From the NCBI RefSeq assembly GCF_030813515.1, contig NZ_JAUSUK010000002.1:868001-932000 (forward strand): a DNA stretch of 64,000 nt. The letters are read 5' to 3'. Origin of the DNA: Rhodopseudomonas julia. GTDB lineage: Bacteria > Pseudomonadota > Alphaproteobacteria > Rhizobiales > Afifellaceae. The position numbers and the translations under genes are program-made. Shown here piece after piece: positions 56,230-64,000 of this stretch (positions are counted from its first letter, which is position 1; every line of letters starts with the position of its first letter). The notes under the pieces were generated by a model. It saw only the letters and a list, made by a program, of their open reading frames with translations. It searched no databases and was not told where the DNA came from.

Positions 56230-57486
56230 TTATGGAAGACGAACGGCGATGCCGGCGCGCACCGTGTCTACGGAGGGTTCAAAGCTCGCAGCACCTGCGA
56301 CGACGTCGCCGGTCACGTCTTCGAATTCGTCATGAAGATACTCGAGCCGCCCGAACACGTGATCGGTAATGGCGACATCGACACCTGCGCCGATCGTCCA
56401 GCCTTTTGCCGGCTCGACATTGAGTGACGAGGTGCCTTCCTGTTGGAAGTGGACCTGAGTGATGGCGAAACCACCCGCGAGGTAAGGCAGGAACCGGTCC
56501 CAGGCGTAGCCGATACGGCCGCGCACATGCGCGTCCCACATCGGTTCCTTGTCGAGGGTCACACCGACGATCGTCGTGCTCGATTCGCCCTGGCGCAGGC
56601 TGAGATCGGCGTCGAGACCCGTGACGACATTGCCGAACTGGTAATTGGCGCCGAGGAACATGCCGGTGCCGAAGCTGCCGTCGCTCGCATCGTCGCTGCC
56701 GAGGCCGGCAATTGCTGCGTCGTCCTGGAGCAACGCGGCGCTGATCATCGCGCCGCCGTAAAAGCCCGACCAGGTGTTTCCGGGCCTCGTCAGGAAGCTT
56801 TCGGGATAGGCCTTAAAGCCGTTGCCGAGAGCGAAGATGATGGCGCCACGAAATTGCTGCGCCTCCGGCTCGAACCTCGTCGAGCCGCCGCTGAAGACGT
56901 AATCCTCGGCGCCGAACCTGGTGTAGAGGTATTCGGCACGCAGGCGGATTGGGTAGAAGACCGCGACTTCGAGACCGGCGCCGACCGACCAGCCGAGATG
57001 GCGGGTCACATCGCCCTCGGTCATCGGCGCGAGCGAATGGCCATGGATTTCCGCCACGCGGCCGCCAGCCATGACGTACGGCATGAAGCGGCCCCAGGTA
57101 TAGCCGAGGCGCCCATAGACGCCGGCATCCCAGATGTAATCGCTGCCCACAGAGACCGATGCATTTTCCGTCTTCGTCTCGTGGATGGTGATGTCACCTT
57201 CCAGGCCTAGGACGACATTGCCGAAGAGCCAGTTGTAGCCGCGCAGTCCGCCGCCGGAAAACCCGCCATGGTCGCTCATGGAGAAGTCGGTGCCGGCGGG
57301 GGTCCGTCCGTCGATATTGTCCGAAGACCAGCCGAAATGCATGCCGGTGTAGAAGCCCTCCCATTGCGACACGGATACCGGTGAGGTGACCGGAACATAG
57401 GGCGCGGGAGCTTCCGGAAGATCAGCGGCGAGAGCGGGAGTTGCGAGGACGACCATGCCGAAGACGGCTGTTCCAAGACCACGCAT
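56230..57486 (-). CDS. Outer-membrane protein with two tandem beta-barrel domains
   Basis: The protein has about 418 residues from the ATG at 57486, with a signal peptide (about 1-20, ATPALA|ADLP). Two similar Omp25/31-type eight-stranded barrel domains lie in tandem, about residues 42-222 and 239-417. Each opens with W-x-GFY-x-G and contains WDA-x-V-x-GR-x-GY-x-W-x-RF-x-PY, a W-x-x-GAG strand and an L/EYL-x-x-x-F strand, ending R-x-x-I-x-x-x. Single-barrel relatives are usually 200-260 residues, so this is an internal duplication. It should sit in the outer membrane; function unknown. Confidence 0.85.
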   Translation of the reverse strand: MRGLGTAVFGMVVLATPALAADLPEAPAPYVPVTSPVSVSQWEGFYTGMHFGWSSDNIDGRTPAGTDFSMSDHGGFSGGGLRGYNWLFGNVVLGLEGDITIHETKTENASVSVGSDYIWDAGVYGRLGYTWGRFMPYVMAGGRVAEIHGHSLAPMTEGDVTRHLGWSVGAGLEVAVFYPIRLRAEYLYTRFGAEDYVFSGGSTRFEPEAQQFRGAIIFALGNGFKAYPESFLTRPGNTWSGFYGGAMISAALLQDDAAIAGLGSDDASDGSFGTGMFLGANYQFGNVVTGLDADLSLRQGESSTTIVGVTLDKEPMWDAHVRGRIGYAWDRFLPYLAGGFAITQVHFQQEGTSSLNVEPAKGWTIGAGVDVAITDHVFGRLEYLHDEFEDVTGDVVAGAASFEPSVDTVRAGIAVRLP

Positions 57487-57723
57487 CCAAATCCCCTCAA
57501 TCTTCCGCGAATTTCGCAACGGAGGGCAGCTATCTCCCCCCAACGCCGGGCGTCAATTGAACGGGCTCCCCGGGGTGCAGTTCACGAAACGGTGTTGCCG
57601 ATCGGCCATAGAGGCCGCGAAGCTGGTCCACAGACCTTCTGACCTCACCCGCTGCGCAGGGAGGGGGCGGCGAATTTTGCCGTCCCCCGTAGCACAAACG
57701 CCGATATCTCTGGCGACCCTCGC

Positions 57724-58509
57724 TCAGTTTTCGCGGAAATACGAGAAGACGGCGCGGTTGAATTCCGCTGGAGATTCGACGGCCGACAAATGCGCCGCGT
57801 GCACGATCTCCTTGCGGGCACCCGCGATGTTGTCGGCGATGAGTTCGCCGTCCTGGGGAGGCGTTGAGGGATCGCTGTCGCCGATGAGGACCAGGACGTC
57901 AGCCCTGATCGAGGAAAGGGTCGGGCGCAGATCCATGTCGCGGATCGCGGCGCTGCAGCCGGCATAGCCGGCGGGTTCGGTTGCGCGGATCTGCTCGGCG
58001 ATACGCTCGACCTCATCCGGATGGTCACGCCGAAAGCCGGCCGTGAACCAGCGTTCTGTGATGCCCCCGACGAGCGCCTCCATGCCGTTCTCGGTGACGG
58101 CCTTGATGCGCTCGTTCCAGAGATCGGCCGGCGGCATGTGGGCGGAGGTGTTGCAAAGAGCGAGTTTGCCGAACCGCGCCGGGTGATCACGCGCCACGAC
58201 GATGCCGGTCATGCCGCCCATGGAGAGGCCGCAGAAATCGGTCTTTTCGATCTTCAGCAGGTCCAAGAGCTCGACGACGTCCTGGCCGAGGCGTTCCATC
58301 GAGAAGGCTTCTGCCGGGACGGGCGAGCGGCCGTGCCCGCGCTGGTCGTAGCGGATGACCCGAAAATCGGCCTCCGCCTCGTCGACCTGGGCGTCCCACA
58401 TGGCGAGGTTGGTGCCGAGCGAATTGGAAAAGACGAGGGGCGGCGCCGAGCGGTTGCCGGCTTCCTCATACCAGATGCGGGCTCCATCGCTTAACTCACA
58501 AAACGGCAT
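57724..58509 (-). CDS. pcaD: 3-oxoadipate enol-lactonase (PcaD-type)
   Basis: The protein has 261 residues from the ATG at 58509 (MPFCELSDGARIWYEEAG). An alpha/beta hydrolase with nucleophile Ser96 in FCGLSMGGMTG, oxyanion region SNSLGTNLAMWDAQV, Asp in VLIGDSDPSTP and His in HAAHLSAVESP matches PcaD. That enzyme opens 3-oxoadipate enol-lactone in protocatechuate catabolism. No other pca gene is in the window, so another lactone or ester substrate is possible. Confidence 0.8.
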   Translation of the reverse strand: MPFCELSDGARIWYEEAGNRSAPPLVFSNSLGTNLAMWDAQVDEAEADFRVIRYDQRGHGRSPVPAEAFSMERLGQDVVELLDLLKIEKTDFCGLSMGGMTGIVVARDHPARFGKLALCNTSAHMPPADLWNERIKAVTENGMEALVGGITERWFTAGFRRDHPDEVERIAEQIRATEPAGYAGCSAAIRDMDLRPTLSSIRADVLVLIGDSDPSTPPQDGELIADNIAGARKEIVHAAHLSAVESPAEFNRAVFSYFREN

Positions 58510-58744
58510 TCGGATTCTCCTTTGCGCGATTGTCGTGGAACGAGAAGGGTTTGGGGGGCAGGTCTGAGAGTTCGATTCCGCTTTCAGCCGCCGGCGAAAC
58601 GATCCTCTCGTCGCTCGGGCCGGTCGCAGACTTAGGCTGGGCCTGCGGCATAGGAAAGGCGGCTCGGGCGTTTTCATCAGGCGGATGGTCTGGGGAGCGG
58701 CTTGATCTATACTGATAGCGAGAGCCCAAGCCGATAGGAGCCCC

Positions 58745-59665
58745 ATGTCCGTCCGACCCTTGCCGCAATCGATCGACGAGACGCTCCAGCTTTTGAACGG
58801 TGCCGGATATGTCGCCGACCGTTCGCTCGCGACCGTCCTCTTCCTGTCGCTCAAGATGGGCAGGCCGCTTTTCCTGGAGGGCGAGGCGGGCGTCGGCAAG
58901 ACGGAAATCGCCAAGGTGTTGTCGAAGACACTCGATCGCCGTCTGATCCGTCTGCAATGCTACGAAGGCCTCGACGTCGCCAGCGCCGTCTATGAATGGA
59001 ATTACACGGCGCAGATGATCGAGATCAGGCTCGCCGAGGCAGCCGGCGACAGCGACCGGCGTATGCTTGCCGATGATGTCTTCTCCGAGCGGTTTCTCAT
59101 CAAGCGCCCGGTCCTGCAGGCGCTGGAGCCGGATTTGAATGGGCCGCCGATTTTTCTCATCGACGAACTCGACCGCGCCGACGAGGCATTCGAAGCCTTT
59201 CTCCTGGAGGTTCTTTCCGACAATCAGGTCACGATCCCAGAGATCGGGACGATCCGCGCTCCCGAGCCACCGGTGGTGGTGGTGACCACAAATCGGACAC
59301 GTGAGATCCACGACGCTCTGAAGCGGCGCTGTCTCTATCACTGGGTCGACTATCCGGATGCCGAGCGGGAACTGCGCATCGTCAACGAGCGCGTGCCGGG
59401 TGTCCGCGAGCGGCTTGCCCGTGAGGTCGTCGGCTTCGTGCAGCGGCTGCGCCGGGAAGACCTCTTCAAGAAGCCGGGCGTTGCGGAGACGCTCGACTGG
59501 GCGAGCGCGCTCACCGAGCTCGACATGGTGGCGCTCGATCCGGAGGTGATTTCCGATACGCTCGGCGTGCTTCTCAAATACCAGGACGATATCGGTCGGA
59601 TCGAGGGCAGCCGCTCGAAGCAGCTCCTGGACGAGGCGCGGGCCGAGCTGGCCGCTGCCGAGTGA
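58745..59665 (+). CDS. coxD: MoxR-type AAA+ ATPase, CoxD-like
   Basis: The protein has 306 residues. Walker A GEAGVGKT (46-53), Walker B IFLIDELD (136-143), sensor NRTREIHDALKRRCLYHW and a C-terminal lid region place it in the MoxR family, CoxD branch. In Oligotropha CoxD is needed to build the Cu-S-Mo active site of CO dehydrogenase. CoxD-like ATPases also accompany other molybdenum hydroxylases. Its stop overlaps coxE by 4 bp. Confidence 0.9.
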   Translation: MSVRPLPQSIDETLQLLNGAGYVADRSLATVLFLSLKMGRPLFLEGEAGVGKTEIAKVLSKTLDRRLIRLQCYEGLDVASAVYEWNYTAQMIEIRLAEAAGDSDRRMLADDVFSERFLIKRPVLQALEPDLNGPPIFLIDELDRADEAFEAFLLEVLSDNQVTIPEIGTIRAPEPPVVVVTTNRTREIHDALKRRCLYHWVDYPDAERELRIVNERVPGVRERLAREVVGFVQRLRREDLFKKPGVAETLDWASALTELDMVALDPEVISDTLGVLLKYQDDIGRIEGSRSKQLLDEARAELAAAE

Positions 59666-60876
59666 CGACGGGTCGCGCCGTGACGGAGACAGGCGGCAAA
59701 ATTGCCGACAACATCGTTTATTTCGCACGGGCGCTTCGACGTGCGGGCCTGCCGGTCGGCCCGGCTGCGGTCGTCGATGCGATCCGTGCGGTCGAGGTCG
59801 CGGGCATTTCTTCGCGCGACGACTTCTACTGGACCCTGCATGCGGTTTTCGTGAACAAGCGCGCCGATCGCCCGGTCTTCCATGAAGCGTTCGAGCTGTT
59901 CTGGCGCGAGCGTGGGCTTGTTGAGAAGATGCTGGAGCTCTTGTCGCCTGTGGCACCGCCACGGCCCGCGGAGACGGAAAAGCCGAAGCCCGGGCAGCAG
60001 CGCGTCGAGGAGGCGATGCAGGCGCTGAAAGAGCGCCGCGAGGAAGAGGTCTTTCCCGAAATCGAGATCGACGCGCGCATGACGGTGAGCGAGAAGGAGA
60101 TCCTGCGTCGCAAGGATTTTGCGCAGATGAGCGCCGAGGAGATCGCCTCTGCGATGCGTGCGCTCGCCTCCCTGCAATTTCCCGACGATCAGATCGTGAC
60201 CCGGAGGCTCGTTGCGGCCACGCGGGGTAAGGTCGATCCGCGGCGTACGGTGCGTGCCACCATGCGCTCGGCCGGCGATCTGATCCTGCCGCAGGCACGC
60301 AAGCGCAAGGTGCAGGAGCCGCCGCTCGTGGCGCTTGCCGACATTTCCGGCTCGATGAGCGAATATTCGCGCGTGATGCTGCATTTCCTGCATGCGCTGT
60401 CGTCGCGCCGAAAAGTCTACTCGTTCCTCTTCGGGACGCGGCTCAGCAACGTGACACGGCAGCTGCGCTACAAAGATCCCGACGAGGCGCTTGCGGGCTG
60501 CTCCGACGCGGTCGTCGACTGGTCGGGGGGCACGCGCATCGCCGACGCGTTGCATGTCTTCAACCGCGACTGGTCGAGACGGGTGCTGGGGCAGGGCGCG
60601 ACGGTGCTTCTCATCACCGATGGGCTGGAGCGGGAGGAGGGAGCGGATCTTGGGGCAGAGGCTGCAAGGCTCGGCCGCTCCTGCCGTCGTCTGATCTGGC
60701 TCAATCCGCTCCTGCGTTTTGAACATTTCGAAGCGAAGGCCCGTGGCATTCGCGCGATTCTGCCCCATGTCGATGACTTTCGGCCGGTGCATTCGTTGGA
60801 GGCGATCGAGGATCTGGTGAAGGCGTTGTCGACACCGGCAAAGAGGCCGCGCCCGGCATTGCGACGGGCCGCCTGA
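59662..60876 (+). CDS. coxE: CoxE-like VWA-domain protein
   Basis: The protein has 404 residues of the CoxE family. The N-terminal half has NIVYFARALRRAGLPVGPAAVVDAIRAV; the C-terminal von Willebrand A domain has the MIDAS motif DISGSMS (227-233), then VYSFLFGTRLSNVTR and TDGLEREEGADL. It partners with the CoxD ATPase in maturation of molybdenum hydroxylases. The start is GTG overlapping the coxD stop. Confidence 0.92.
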   Translation: MTTGRAVTETGGKIADNIVYFARALRRAGLPVGPAAVVDAIRAVEVAGISSRDDFYWTLHAVFVNKRADRPVFHEAFELFWRERGLVEKMLELLSPVAPPRPAETEKPKPGQQRVEEAMQALKERREEEVFPEIEIDARMTVSEKEILRRKDFAQMSAEEIASAMRALASLQFPDDQIVTRRLVAATRGKVDPRRTVRATMRSAGDLILPQARKRKVQEPPLVALADISGSMSEYSRVMLHFLHALSSRRKVYSFLFGTRLSNVTRQLRYKDPDEALAGCSDAVVDWSGGTRIADALHVFNRDWSRRVLGQGATVLLITDGLEREEGADLGAEAARLGRSCRRLIWLNPLLRFEHFEAKARGIRAILPHVDDFRPVHSLEAIEDLVKALSTPAKRPRPALRRAA

Positions 60877-60887
60877 GGGAGAGGACC

Positions 60888-61214
60888 ATGGCAGAGATGT
60901 TGGAGCGCGATGCGCTTGAAATCGCTGAGGCCTGGCGGGAGGCCGGGCGAAAGGTGGCGCTTGCGACCGTCGTCGAGACCTGGGGCTCGGCGCCGCGGCC
61001 TGTCGGCAGCCACCTCGTCATCGACGAAGAGGGCAATTTCGAAGGCTCGGTCTCAGGCGGTTGCGTCGAAGGTGCCGTCGTCGGTGAAGCGCTCGAGCTT
61101 CTGGAAAGCGGGACAACGAAAATGCTCGAATTTGGGGTCGCCGATGAGACGGCCTGGCGGGTCGGTCTGTCCTGCGGGGGCCGCATCCGCGTTTTCGTCG
61201 AACCGGTGGCGTGA
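60888..61214 (+). CDS. XdhC/CoxI N-terminal-domain protein
   Basis: The protein has 108 residues comprising only the XdhC_CoxI domain: ALATVVETWGSAPRPVGSHLVIDEEGNFEGSVSGGCVEGAV and a C-terminal LSCGGRIRVFVEP. XdhC inserts sulfurated molybdenum cofactor into xanthine dehydrogenase-type enzymes. Here the N- and C-terminal domains are separate proteins encoded one after the other. GAGGACC precedes the ATG, and the stop overlaps the next gene. Confidence 0.9.
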   Translation: MAEMLERDALEIAEAWREAGRKVALATVVETWGSAPRPVGSHLVIDEEGNFEGSVSGGCVEGAVVGEALELLESGTTKMLEFGVADETAWRVGLSCGGRIRVFVEPVA

Positions 61215-61909
61215 TGGAGCTGTCGCTTCTCAAGGCGCTCAACGAAGAGCGTGCCGCGCGTCGCGCGGCCGTCCTCGTCACCAATACGGCAAGCGGCGAG
61301 GCGCGCCTCGTCAAGGAGAGTGAGGCTGCCGGGGATTCGCTGGCAGATGAGATTTCAAAGCATCTTCGCTCCGGCCGATCCGGGATGCTGGAGGATGGCC
61401 ACACCTTTCTCACCGTCGCGGTGCCGCCGCCGCGGCTCGTTGCGATCGGGGCCGTCCATATCAGCCAGGCCCTGGCGCCGATGGCGAAACTTGCCGGCCT
61501 CGACGTCACGATCATCGATCCGCGCACAGCCTTTGCGAGCGAAGAGCGGTTTCCGGGCGTCGCGCTTGTCGCCGAGTGGCCTGAAGAAGCCCTGAAGAAT
61601 ATCCCTTTCGACGCCTATACGGCGGTTGCAGCGCTTACCCATGATCCGAAGATCGACGATGTCCCGCTGCGGGAGGCGCTTGCCGCCGGCTGCTTTTACG
61701 TCGGGGCGTTGGGTAGCCGTAAGACGCACGGCAAGCGCGTGGAACGGCTTTTGGAGGCAGGCGTCAGAGAGCACGATGTCGAGCGCATTCACGCGCCGAT
61801 CGGTCTCGACATTGCCGCCGCTTCTCCTGGCGAAATAGCCGTCGCCGTTCTGGCGGAGGTGATCGCGGCGCTCCGCAAGGGCCCGTCGATGGCACGTGAG
61901 GCCGCTTGA
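61211..61909 (+). CDS. XdhC C-terminal (Rossmann) domain protein
   Basis: The protein has 232 residues. The XdhC_C Rossmann-like domain occupies about 78-225, with LVAIGAVHISQALAPMAKLAGLDVTIIDPR, ALTHDPKIDDVPL, GCFYVGALGSRKTHGKR and HAPIGLDIAAASPGEIAVAVLAEV. Residues 1-75 are a smaller, less conserved domain. Start may be GTG at 61211 or ATG at 61214; both overlap the upstream stop. Together with the 108-residue protein it reconstitutes the XdhC architecture. Confidence 0.9.
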   Translation: MMELSLLKALNEERAARRAAVLVTNTASGEARLVKESEAAGDSLADEISKHLRSGRSGMLEDGHTFLTVAVPPPRLVAIGAVHISQALAPMAKLAGLDVTIIDPRTAFASEERFPGVALVAEWPEEALKNIPFDAYTAVAALTHDPKIDDVPLREALAAGCFYVGALGSRKTHGKRVERLLEAGVREHDVERIHAPIGLDIAAASPGEIAVAVLAEVIAALRKGPSMAREAA

Positions 61910-63528
61910 AGTTCGGCCCGATCGCGGTCGCAGGGGCCGAAGGTGCCATCCTGGCGCATAAGATCCGCGCAGGTGACCTGTCGCTGAAGAAGGGTGCGCG
62001 GCTGAGTGCAGAGGACGTTGCGCGGCTTTTGTCTGCTGGCGTTTCTGACGTCGTGGCGGCGCGGCTCGAAGTGGGCGATGTCCATGAAGACCAGGCCGCC
62101 GAACGCGTCGCCCGGGCGATGGCCGGCGGGCATCTCCGCATCGAGGCGCCGTTCACAGGGCGCTGCAACCTTCACGCGGAAGCCTCTGGGGTCGTTAGAG
62201 TCGACAAAGATCTGATCGACGCCCTCAACCGGATAGATCCGGGGCTGACGGTGGCGACGCTTGCGCCGTTCGAAGCTGTCGAAGCCGGGCGCATGGTCGC
62301 GACGGTAAAGATCATCCCCTTCGCGCTTTCCGAAAAAGTTCTCGAGACTGCCGAGAGGCTTCTGGAAAGCCGCGAGCCGCCCCTGTCTGTGGCGGCGTTC
62401 CGCCCTTGCCGGGTCAGTCTCGTGTCGACATGCCTGCCATCCACGCAGGCGAAAATGCTCGACAAGACGCGGCGGGTGCTGGAAGCCCGACTCGAGAAGG
62501 CGGGAGCGAGCCTAACCGACGAGACGCGCGTCGCGCATGTGACCGCATCTTTGGCCGAGGCGTTGCGGGAGCCGGCGTCGGAAGGTGCGGACATCATCGT
62601 CGTCTTCGGGGCTTCCGCGATCACCGATCAGAACGACATCATCCCGGCGGCGCTGCGGATGGCCGGCGGGCGGGTTCTGCATTTTGGAATGCCGGTTGAT
62701 CCGGGCAATCTTCTCCTCATCGGAGAGCTCGGTGGGCGCCCGGTGATCGGAGCCCCCGGCTGCGCACGCAGCCCGAAGGAAAACGGATTCGACTGGGTGT
62801 TGAATCGCTTCCTTGCGGGACTTGAGGTCAAGCCTGAAGACATCATGGGTATGGGTGTCGGAGGTCTTTTGTCGGAGATCGTGTCGCGGCCGCAGCCTCG
62901 GCAGCCGGCCGACGGTGACGGCGATGTTGCCGCCATCGTGCTTGCTGCCGGTCGTTCGCGGCGTATGGGCGGGCCGAACAAGCTTCTTGCCCGGTTCGAC
63001 GGCGTGCCTCTCGTGCGCCGGACTGTGGAGACTGTCGCAGCCGCCGATGTCTCGGAGGTGGTGGTGGTCACCGGCCATATGCGCGAGGCGGTTGAAGAGG
63101 CGCTTCAAGGACGGGGCGCGCGCTTCGTCCATAACGCCGATTTTGCCGAAGGGCTCGCAAGCTCTCTGAGGGTCGGGTTGCGTGCGCTGCCCGAGGGCGT
63201 ATCAGGGGCACTCATCGTCCTCGCCGATATGCCGGCTCTGACACGCGAAGCGATCGGCCGGATGCTTGCGGCCTTCGAGCCCGAAGCCGGCCGCAGCATC
63301 GTGCTTGCGACCGCGTCGGGCAAACGCGGCAATCCGGTTCTGTGGGCGCGCCGCTATTTTGATGAGCTGCTGCAGGTGAGCGGAGATACCGGTGGCCGGC
63401 ATGTGATCGGGCTTTATCCCGACGAAGTTTTTGAGGTGGAAATCGGCGCGGCCGCGCGGCTCGATGTCGACACGCCCGAGGTGCTGCATGCCGCCGGTGG
63501 TGTAATCGATCCAGCCCGCGAGGGTTGA
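61906..63528 (+). CDS. Fused molybdopterin-binding and MobA/MocA-like nucleotidyltransferase
   Basis: The protein has 540 residues. Residues about 1-335 resemble MoeA/CinA-type molybdopterin-binding proteins (STCLPSTQAKMLDKTR; VFGASAITDQNDIIPAALRMAGG; PVIGAPGCARSPKENGFDWVLNRFLAG). Residues 342-540 are a MobA/MocA-like nucleotidyltransferase with LAAGRSRRMGGPNKLL and LIVLADMPALTREAI. MocA adds CMP to molybdopterin for enzymes of the xanthine dehydrogenase/CO dehydrogenase class, so the fusion should finish and load the cofactor. The start is TTG overlapping the XdhC stop. Confidence 0.88.
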   Translation: MKFGPIAVAGAEGAILAHKIRAGDLSLKKGARLSAEDVARLLSAGVSDVVAARLEVGDVHEDQAAERVARAMAGGHLRIEAPFTGRCNLHAEASGVVRVDKDLIDALNRIDPGLTVATLAPFEAVEAGRMVATVKIIPFALSEKVLETAERLLESREPPLSVAAFRPCRVSLVSTCLPSTQAKMLDKTRRVLEARLEKAGASLTDETRVAHVTASLAEALREPASEGADIIVVFGASAITDQNDIIPAALRMAGGRVLHFGMPVDPGNLLLIGELGGRPVIGAPGCARSPKENGFDWVLNRFLAGLEVKPEDIMGMGVGGLLSEIVSRPQPRQPADGDGDVAAIVLAAGRSRRMGGPNKLLARFDGVPLVRRTVETVAAADVSEVVVVTGHMREAVEEALQGRGARFVHNADFAEGLASSLRVGLRALPEGVSGALIVLADMPALTREAIGRMLAAFEPEAGRSIVLATASGKRGNPVLWARRYFDELLQVSGDTGGRHVIGLYPDEVFEVEIGAAARLDVDTPEVLHAAGGVIDPAREG

Positions 63529-63571
63529 TCCTGGTCATGGTGAAGTCGGAAGTCGTCGCTATTCTGCGCTC

Positions 63572-63922
63572 ATGAGGGGATCGATCGCATTTGCCGGCAT
63601 GCTGTTGCTGGCAACCGCGCAGGGCGCTGCGGGCCAGAACATCGCCCGCGGCGAAGCGCTGGCGGAGGAATATTGCGCCCGCTGTCATGCTGTCGGATTG
63701 ATGGGCACGAGCCCGATGCCGCCCGCACCGGCCTTTCGCGACCTGTCGGAGCGCTATCCGATCGACACATTATGGGAAGCGCTTGCCGAAGGCATCGTCA
63801 CCGGCCATCCGGCCATGCCGGAATTCCGCTGGCCGCCCGCCGATATCGACGACATTCTTGGCTATATCACGTCGATCCAGCCGCCGGAGGACGGACCAAG
63901 GGCTGGCAGCACTCTTGAGTGA
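63572..63922 (+). CDS. Periplasmic c-type cytochrome
   Basis: The protein has 116 residues with a signal peptide (about 1-21). One haem-attachment motif CARCH (35-39) and the small size indicate a class I monohaem cytochrome; candidate axial Met residues lie in GHPAMPEF (near residue 90) or SPMPP. It follows the maturation operon by 43 bp on the same strand and could be an electron acceptor for the matured enzyme, which is inference from position only. Confidence 0.85.
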   Translation: MRGSIAFAGMLLLATAQGAAGQNIARGEALAEEYCARCHAVGLMGTSPMPPAPAFRDLSERYPIDTLWEALAEGIVTGHPAMPEFRWPPADIDDILGYITSIQPPEDGPRAGSTLE

Positions 63923-64000
63923 AGGCTGCTAAGTCTTTGTTCAACCTCATGATTTCGACCAAGTACTAGTAGACTTTTAATCTCTGAGACGCAATCATTG

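Noticed and set aside
58496-60792. Long minus-strand frames opposite coxD/coxE (58496-60298 and 59350-60792)
   Set aside because: CoxD and CoxE motifs (Walker A, MIDAS) are intact on the plus strand. The antisense translations are low-complexity.

Overview
The window is a chromosomal segment of a GC-rich alphaproteobacterium, most probably of the order Hyphomicrobiales (Rhizobiales). The evidence is the gene content: the hybrid kinase CckA, an alphaproteobacterial one-cysteine DksA, a DUF1476 F1-ATPase inhibitor (zeta subunit), SixA next to YcjX/YcjF, RecA followed by AlaS, PurL-BolA-Grx4, an Omp25/31-type outer-membrane barrel, a GAAC-N7-type LexA box at recA and a DUF1127 protein beside a MocR regulator. 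I do not assign a genus. Genes are densely packed, and I see no rRNA, tRNA, CRISPR, insertion sequence or prophage.

Layout. 1-6.1 kb (minus strand): the 5' end of an unknown gene, a secreted hypothetical protein, YcjF- and YcjX-like proteins, SixA phosphatase, a membrane-anchored ClpP/SppA-like serine protease and an overlapping membrane coiled-coil protein. 6.4-15.5 kb: FAD amine oxidase, small helical protein, DksA, a FliO-like proline-rich membrane protein divergent from CckA, carbonic anhydrase and RecA with a LexA operator. 16-24.6 kb: AlaS, a Crp/Fnr regulator with NnrS, an AraC regulator divergent from an Fsr-type MFS pump, and isocitrate dehydrogenase. 24.7-34.5 kb: two tandem 24-25-residue membrane microproteins, TrmJ, MurI, a phytase-like esterase, ribosomal protein S4, TtcA, a Bcr/CflA pump, Grx4, BolA and PurL.

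34.7-48.3 kb: an Rrf2 regulator coupled to a methyltransferase, MocR divergent from DUF1127, a purine block (purQ, purS, purC, with DUF4336 and a lipoprotein inserted; purB further on), the DUF1476 protein coupled to an HpcH/HpaI aldolase that lacks a normal start codon, a Pit phosphate transporter, glutamate decarboxylase, a small hydrolase and a HAD hydrolase. 48.6-57.5 kb: an AsnC regulator, a P1-family peptidase, a complete Liv branched-chain amino-acid ABC transporter (K, DUF6867, F, G, M, H) and an outer-membrane protein made of two tandem beta-barrels. 57.7-63.9 kb: a PcaD-type lactonase, then a tightly overlapped plus-strand operon of molybdenum-hydroxylase maturation genes (CoxD, CoxE, split XdhC, a fused molybdopterin-binding/MobA-like protein) and a cytochrome c. 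No catalytic molybdenum-hydroxylase subunits are present in the window.

Most of the region is housekeeping. The less ordinary signals are the paired membrane microproteins, the aldolase with no canonical start, two regulators (Rrf2 and MocR) whose promoters predict leaderless or nearly leaderless mRNAs overlapped by operator-like palindromes, the double-barrel outer-membrane protein, and the maturation operon without its enzyme.
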